Origin: Aedoeadaptatus urinae
GTDB taxonomy: Bacteria; Bacillota; Clostridia; Tissierellales; Peptoniphilaceae
Reading direction: 5' to 3'
Assembly: GCF_900155585.1 (NCBI RefSeq)
Contig: NZ_LT707416.1
Location: 62,001-126,000 of the forward strand
Length of the DNA stretch: 64,000 nucleotides
Below the pieces are notes generated by a model, which saw only the letters and a program-made list of their open reading frames with translations, ran no database searches and was not told the DNA's origin. The translations under genes and the position numbers were made by a program. This document shows positions 61,040-64,000 of this stretch, piece after piece (the first letter of the stretch is position 1; every line of letters starts with the position of its first letter).

Positions 61040-61612
61040 ATGGCGAGGCAATACACGAAGGAATTGATCAAGCGAGAGTTTCTCCAACTGCTCGAGGAAA
61101 AAAGTTTTCATTCCATTACCATTGCCATGTTGGCGGAGCGATGTGAGATCAGTCGCAACACTTTTTACTACCATTACGAGGACATTTACACCCTGGTCAA
61201 GGAGATTTTGGCCGACGAGTTGGTGAAGGTGGATGCGGAGTTTAATGCCACGCTCTCTTGGGAAGAGGGGCTCATGCACGCGGTGTCTTTTCTTTTGGAA
61301 AACAAGAAGGCGGCGCAAAATTTGTTTCAGTCCATCGACAAGACGGACAGGGACGCCTATCTTTATGAGCTGTGCGATTCGGTGATGAGTCGCTATGTGG
61401 AATCGGTCTGTGAGGCAAAGGGCATTCGCGCCAAGGCCGAGGATAAGCGGCTGGTGACGGATTTTTACCGGGCGGCACTGGTGGGTCTCTTGGACAAGTG
61501 GGTGCAGGAGGGGATGCAGACCTCGCCCAAGGCGGTGATCGATCGCATCGGCCGCTTGTTCGACGGCAATATCGAGCGGTCTTTAAGGATCAGTGAATCG
61601 TTAAGTGAATAG
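61040..61612 (+). CDS. TetR-family transcription regulator
   Basis: A 190-residue regulator. The N-terminal HTH (~8-55: LIKREFLQLLEEKSFHSITI, then CEISRNTFYYHYEDIYTL) is typical of TetR, while the C-terminal ligand part is of the TetR_C DhaS-like kind. ATG at 61040 follows AAAGGAGG; longer upstream frames have no RBS. It lies between the divergent pilus operon and the oleate hydratase gene and could regulate either; a fatty-acid ligand would fit ohyA. A TATAAT sits at 61013-61018. Confidence 0.9.
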   Translation: MARQYTKELIKREFLQLLEEKSFHSITIAMLAERCEISRNTFYYHYEDIYTLVKEILADELVKVDAEFNATLSWEEGLMHAVSFLLENKKAAQNLFQSIDKTDRDAYLYELCDSVMSRYVESVCEAKGIRAKAEDKRLVTDFYRAALVGLLDKWVQEGMQTSPKAVIDRIGRLFDGNIERSLRISESLSE

Positions 61613-61616
61613 TGTG

Positions 61617-61658
61617 GTGTACAGGGCTTTCTTCGGGAAGGTTTTGTACACTTTTTTT
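61617..61658 (+). terminator. Terminator after the TetR gene
   Basis: GTGTACA / TGTACAC outer stem with an inner G/C-rich pairing around a TTCG loop is followed by TTTTTTT. Confidence 0.85.
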
Positions 61659-61726
61659 GTTTTGCCAAATTTCCGTGCAATGTTCTTTTCGCGACCTATG
61701 TTGTGACAAAAGCCGCTCTTTAACCG

Positions 61727-61755
61727 TTGTCGCCTCTCTCTTCGGCTCGTATGAT
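61727..61755 (+). promoter_or_regulatory. Oleate hydratase promoter
   Basis: TTGTCG (61727-61732) and TATGAT (61750-61755) have a 17-base spacer, 30 bases before the ATG. Confidence 0.6.
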
Positions 61756-61785
61756 GAGATTAACGAAACCAAGGGAGGGTTTATT

Positions 61786-63582
61786 ATGAAGATTAAAACT
61801 TTTGACGAACGATTAAAACTGGATAACGGCGACTACGATCGCTTGGTTCATTCGAGAAAACCCAAGGGGATCGACGATAAGAAGGCTTACATTGTGGGCA
61901 CGGGGATCGCGGGTCTGTCGACGGCGGGCTTTTTGATTAAGGACGCGAAGATGGATCCCTCGAAGATCGTGTTTTTGGAAAAAGATTCCATCGCCGGCGG
62001 CGCCCTGGACGGCAAGCTCCTTTCGGACTTGGGCTATGTGGCTCGTGGCGGCCGGGAAACGGGGCATCACTTCGAGGTGCTTTGGGATTTGTTGAGTGTG
62101 ATTCCTTCTCGTGAGGATCCGGACATGTCCATTCTCGACGATTTGTATTACACGAATCTGGACGATCCCAATTTCAGCAACTGCCGCGTGACGAAAAATC
62201 GCGGGGAACGCTACGACAACGGGAAGTTTAATTTGTCCCGTGACGTGGTGAAGGAGATTCTGCGCCTGGTCATGACGCCGGATGAAAAGCTGGAAGGTGT
62301 GTCCGTGGAAGAGGTATTCAGCGACGAATTTTTGGAAAGTGATTTCTGGACCTACTACCGCACCATGTTTGCCTTTGAAAATTGGCATTCGGTTTTGGAA
62401 TTAAAGCTTTACATTAACCGCTTTATCCACCACGTGGCCGGTCTGCCGGATCTGTCGGCCCTGCAATTTACCCGCTACGATCAATATGAATCCATCGTGG
62501 TACCTATGATGCGTTGGCTCAAGGACAAGGGCGTGCGCACGGAATATAATTGCGAGGTACTGGATGTGGAATTTGATCTGGCCGATGACAAGAAGGTGGC
62601 GACGAAGATCGTGGCAGTCGATGCCGAAACCGGCGCAGACAAATCCATGGCTTTGACGGAAAATGATCTGCTCTTTATTACCACCGGGTCTTTGGTGGAA
62701 TCTTCCTCCTACGGATCCAACGACTCGGCGCCGGATCTTGCTATCGACGAAGAAAACAGCTTCCGCCTGTGGAAGACCATCGCCAAGAAGTCGCCTGAAT
62801 TCGGACGTCCCGAGGTATTTGCATCGGACATCGCCAAGTCCAACTGGGAATCGGCGACGGTGACGGTGAAGAGCAAGGCCATCGCCAAGTACATCGAAGC
62901 CATCACCAAGCGCAGCCCCTACACGGGCAAGGTGGTGACCGGGGGAATCGTGACGGCGCTGGATTCTTCCTGGCTCATGAGCTGGACCATTAACCGCCAA
63001 GGCCAATACATCGACCAACCGGAGGATGAAATCGCCGTGTGGGTCTACGGTCTGTTTACGGACAAGGAGGGCGACTATGTGAAGAAACCTATGAAGGCCT
63101 GCACCGGCGAAGAGATCGCCAAGGAATGGCTCTACCACATCGGCGTGCCGGAAGATGAAATCGACGCGCTGGCGAAGGACACCTCCACCATTCCCGTGTT
63201 TATGCCCTATATCACGGCGCAGTTTATGCCGAGAAGTTTCGGCGACCGGCCTTATGTGGTGCCGAAGCATGCCGTGAACTTCGCCTTCTTGGGGCAATTT
63301 GTGGAAACCTTGGACGATCCAGGCCGCGACACGGTGTTTACCACGGAATACTCCGCACGCTGCGCCATGGAGGCCGTGTATGTGCTTACGGGCGTAGAAA
63401 AGAGCGTGCCGGAAGTCTTCGCTTCCCGCTACGACATGCGCTATCTCCTCGCCGGCATCAGTGCTTTAAACGACGGGGAAAAGCCCGATCTCAATCTCCC
63501 CATGGAGATCATGGTGAAGCTCGCGAAAAAAATCGGCGGGACAGAGGTAGAAAATATGCTGAAGGAATATAACTTAATATAG
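61786..63582 (+). CDS. ohyA: Oleate hydratase (myosin-cross-reactive antigen family)
   Basis: A 598-residue FAD-dependent hydratase that adds water to the cis-9 double bond of oleic and related acids, giving 10-hydroxystearate; in host-associated Firmicutes it detoxifies unsaturated fatty acids. The FAD motif is GTGIAGLSTAGFLI (~37-50). FLEKDSIAGGALDG, the GGRETGHHFEVLWD segment and the RYDQYESIVVPM region are conserved. ATG at 61786 follows AGGGAGGG. It has its own promoter and terminator next to a TetR gene. Confidence 0.96.
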   Translation: MKIKTFDERLKLDNGDYDRLVHSRKPKGIDDKKAYIVGTGIAGLSTAGFLIKDAKMDPSKIVFLEKDSIAGGALDGKLLSDLGYVARGGRETGHHFEVLWDLLSVIPSREDPDMSILDDLYYTNLDDPNFSNCRVTKNRGERYDNGKFNLSRDVVKEILRLVMTPDEKLEGVSVEEVFSDEFLESDFWTYYRTMFAFENWHSVLELKLYINRFIHHVAGLPDLSALQFTRYDQYESIVVPMMRWLKDKGVRTEYNCEVLDVEFDLADDKKVATKIVAVDAETGADKSMALTENDLLFITTGSLVESSSYGSNDSAPDLAIDEENSFRLWKTIAKKSPEFGRPEVFASDIAKSNWESATVTVKSKAIAKYIEAITKRSPYTGKVVTGGIVTALDSSWLMSWTINRQGQYIDQPEDEIAVWVYGLFTDKEGDYVKKPMKACTGEEIAKEWLYHIGVPEDEIDALAKDTSTIPVFMPYITAQFMPRSFGDRPYVVPKHAVNFAFLGQFVETLDDPGRDTVFTTEYSARCAMEAVYVLTGVEKSVPEVFASRYDMRYLLAGISALNDGEKPDLNLPMEIMVKLAKKIGGTEVENMLKEYNLI

Positions 63583-63598
63583 GTAGGAAATAGAAAAA

Positions 63599-63634
63599 CG
63601 GGTCGATGGGAAGTCGGCCCATTCTTTTTTTACG
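63599..63634 (+). terminator. Terminator after ohyA
   Basis: GGGTCGA / TCGGCCC with one wobble and a seven-base loop is followed by a short ATTC and seven Ts. Confidence 0.7.
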
Positions 63635-63719
63635 CAGAGGAAAGATCGTTTTGTTTTGTTTTTTCTTCGCACACTTTATCTACAATCACTACGCCCGCAT
63701 CTCCCCTCCCCCGGACCCT

Positions 63720-63821
63720 CATGACCTATCCCGACGAGCAAAGCGAGTCGTCGGAAGGTCAGATGCAGTCTTACACCGTTTCGAGAAGGCGAAGCCGAAT
63801 CGAAATGGATGTATAGTTGTA
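63720..63821 (+). repeat. 102-bp two-hairpin repeat, copy 2
   Basis: Same 102-bp length and ends (CATGACCTATCC ... TATAGTTGTA) as the copy at 37587. It is separated from the next copy by one base. Confidence 0.9.
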
Positions 63822-63822
63822 T

Positions 63823-63924
63823 CATGACCTATCCCTACGAGGGTCGCGAGTCGTTGGAAGGTCAGATGCAGTCTTACACCATTTCGAGGAGGCGAAGCCT
63901 TTTTGAAACGGATGTATAGTTGTA
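63823..63924 (+). repeat. 102-bp two-hairpin repeat, copy 3
   Basis: Tandem with copy 2 (103-bp period). Substitutions cluster in the loops. The middle block with GGTCAGATGCAGTCTTACACC is fully conserved in all copies. An AATGCC-TATC-GGCATT hairpin follows, as a related one does after copy 1. Confidence 0.9.
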
Positions 63925-64000
63925 ATGCCTATCGGCATTTGATTTGTATTGGGCTGCGTCGCAGAAAAAATATTTTGAGTTGGGCAAACTTACTTTTTTA
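63925..64000. other. Right window edge: gene-free, small hairpins
   Basis: The stretch carries the ATGCC/GGCAT hairpin and a CTGCG/CGCAG hairpin. No gene is visible before the window ends. Confidence 0.4.

Noticed and set aside
63720-63924. CRISPR array
   Set aside because: The repeats are 102 bp, separated by one base, with no spacers and no cas genes nearby.

Overview
The window looks like chromosomal DNA from an anaerobic, fermentative, low-complexity Gram-positive of the Tissierellia type (Peptoniphilus/Aedoeadaptatus-like); this assignment is inference. Support comes from a complete V-type ATPase operon, rubrerythrin, a glycyl-radical enzyme with its activase, SpaA-type pili built by class C sortases, oleate hydratase, the tmk-darA-holB-ricT housekeeping cluster, and frequent TTG/GTG starts with strong Shine-Dalgarno sequences. 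No rRNA or tRNA gene was recognised.

Left third (1-22545). A membrane-bound alpha/beta hydrolase runs off the left edge. It follows a minus-strand housekeeping operon: tmk, two tandem c-di-AMP receptor (DarA) genes, holB and ricT. Next come rubrerythrin, a DUF4298 protein, a DEAD-box RNA helicase with an intrinsic terminator just before its start codon, an xpaC-telA pair, a Na/phosphate cotransporter, an alanine/glycine symporter, and the V-ATPase operon (order G/H-C-I-K-F-E-A-B-D, then a Nudix hydrolase).

Middle (22546-36000). This is amino-acid metabolism and transport: an Lrp regulator, hom and asd sharing one palindromic divergent promoter, a nitrilase and an M20 amidohydrolase translationally coupled to asd, a hemolysin III-like membrane protein, a PLP aminotransferase and BrnQ. 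A secreted copper-amine-oxidase-N-domain protein follows, with a G8 tract inside its promoter spacer. Then comes a YjjI/YjjW-type glycyl-radical system in which YjjI is split into two overlapping reading frames, facing a Crp-type regulator.

Accessory zone (36000-42640). This stretch holds palindromic repeats, an IS3-family element with a clean CTT target duplication, a LURP-one-like protein, an A/T-rich nuclease with two PD-(D/E)XK-like cores, a small antitoxin plus GNAT toxin-like pair, and an IS150-like element that has split a transcription terminator.

Pilus locus (42637-60747). On the minus strand, in transcription order: a giant tip-adhesin-like gene, major pilin, minor pilin and three class C sortases. 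The giant gene is interrupted by one in-frame TGA at 58915-58917. The first 610 codons carry the signal peptide; about 3,470 further open codons in the same frame carry the SpaA-type domains and the YPFTGG sorting signal. A TetR regulator and oleate hydratase follow on the plus strand.

The right end carries two tandem copies of a 102-bp two-hairpin repeat whose third copy lies beside the first IS. The most notable observations are the TGA-interrupted adhesin, the split glycyl-radical enzyme, the 102-bp repeat family, the double-core nuclease, the palindromic hom/asd promoter, the poly-G promoter and the helicase leader terminator.
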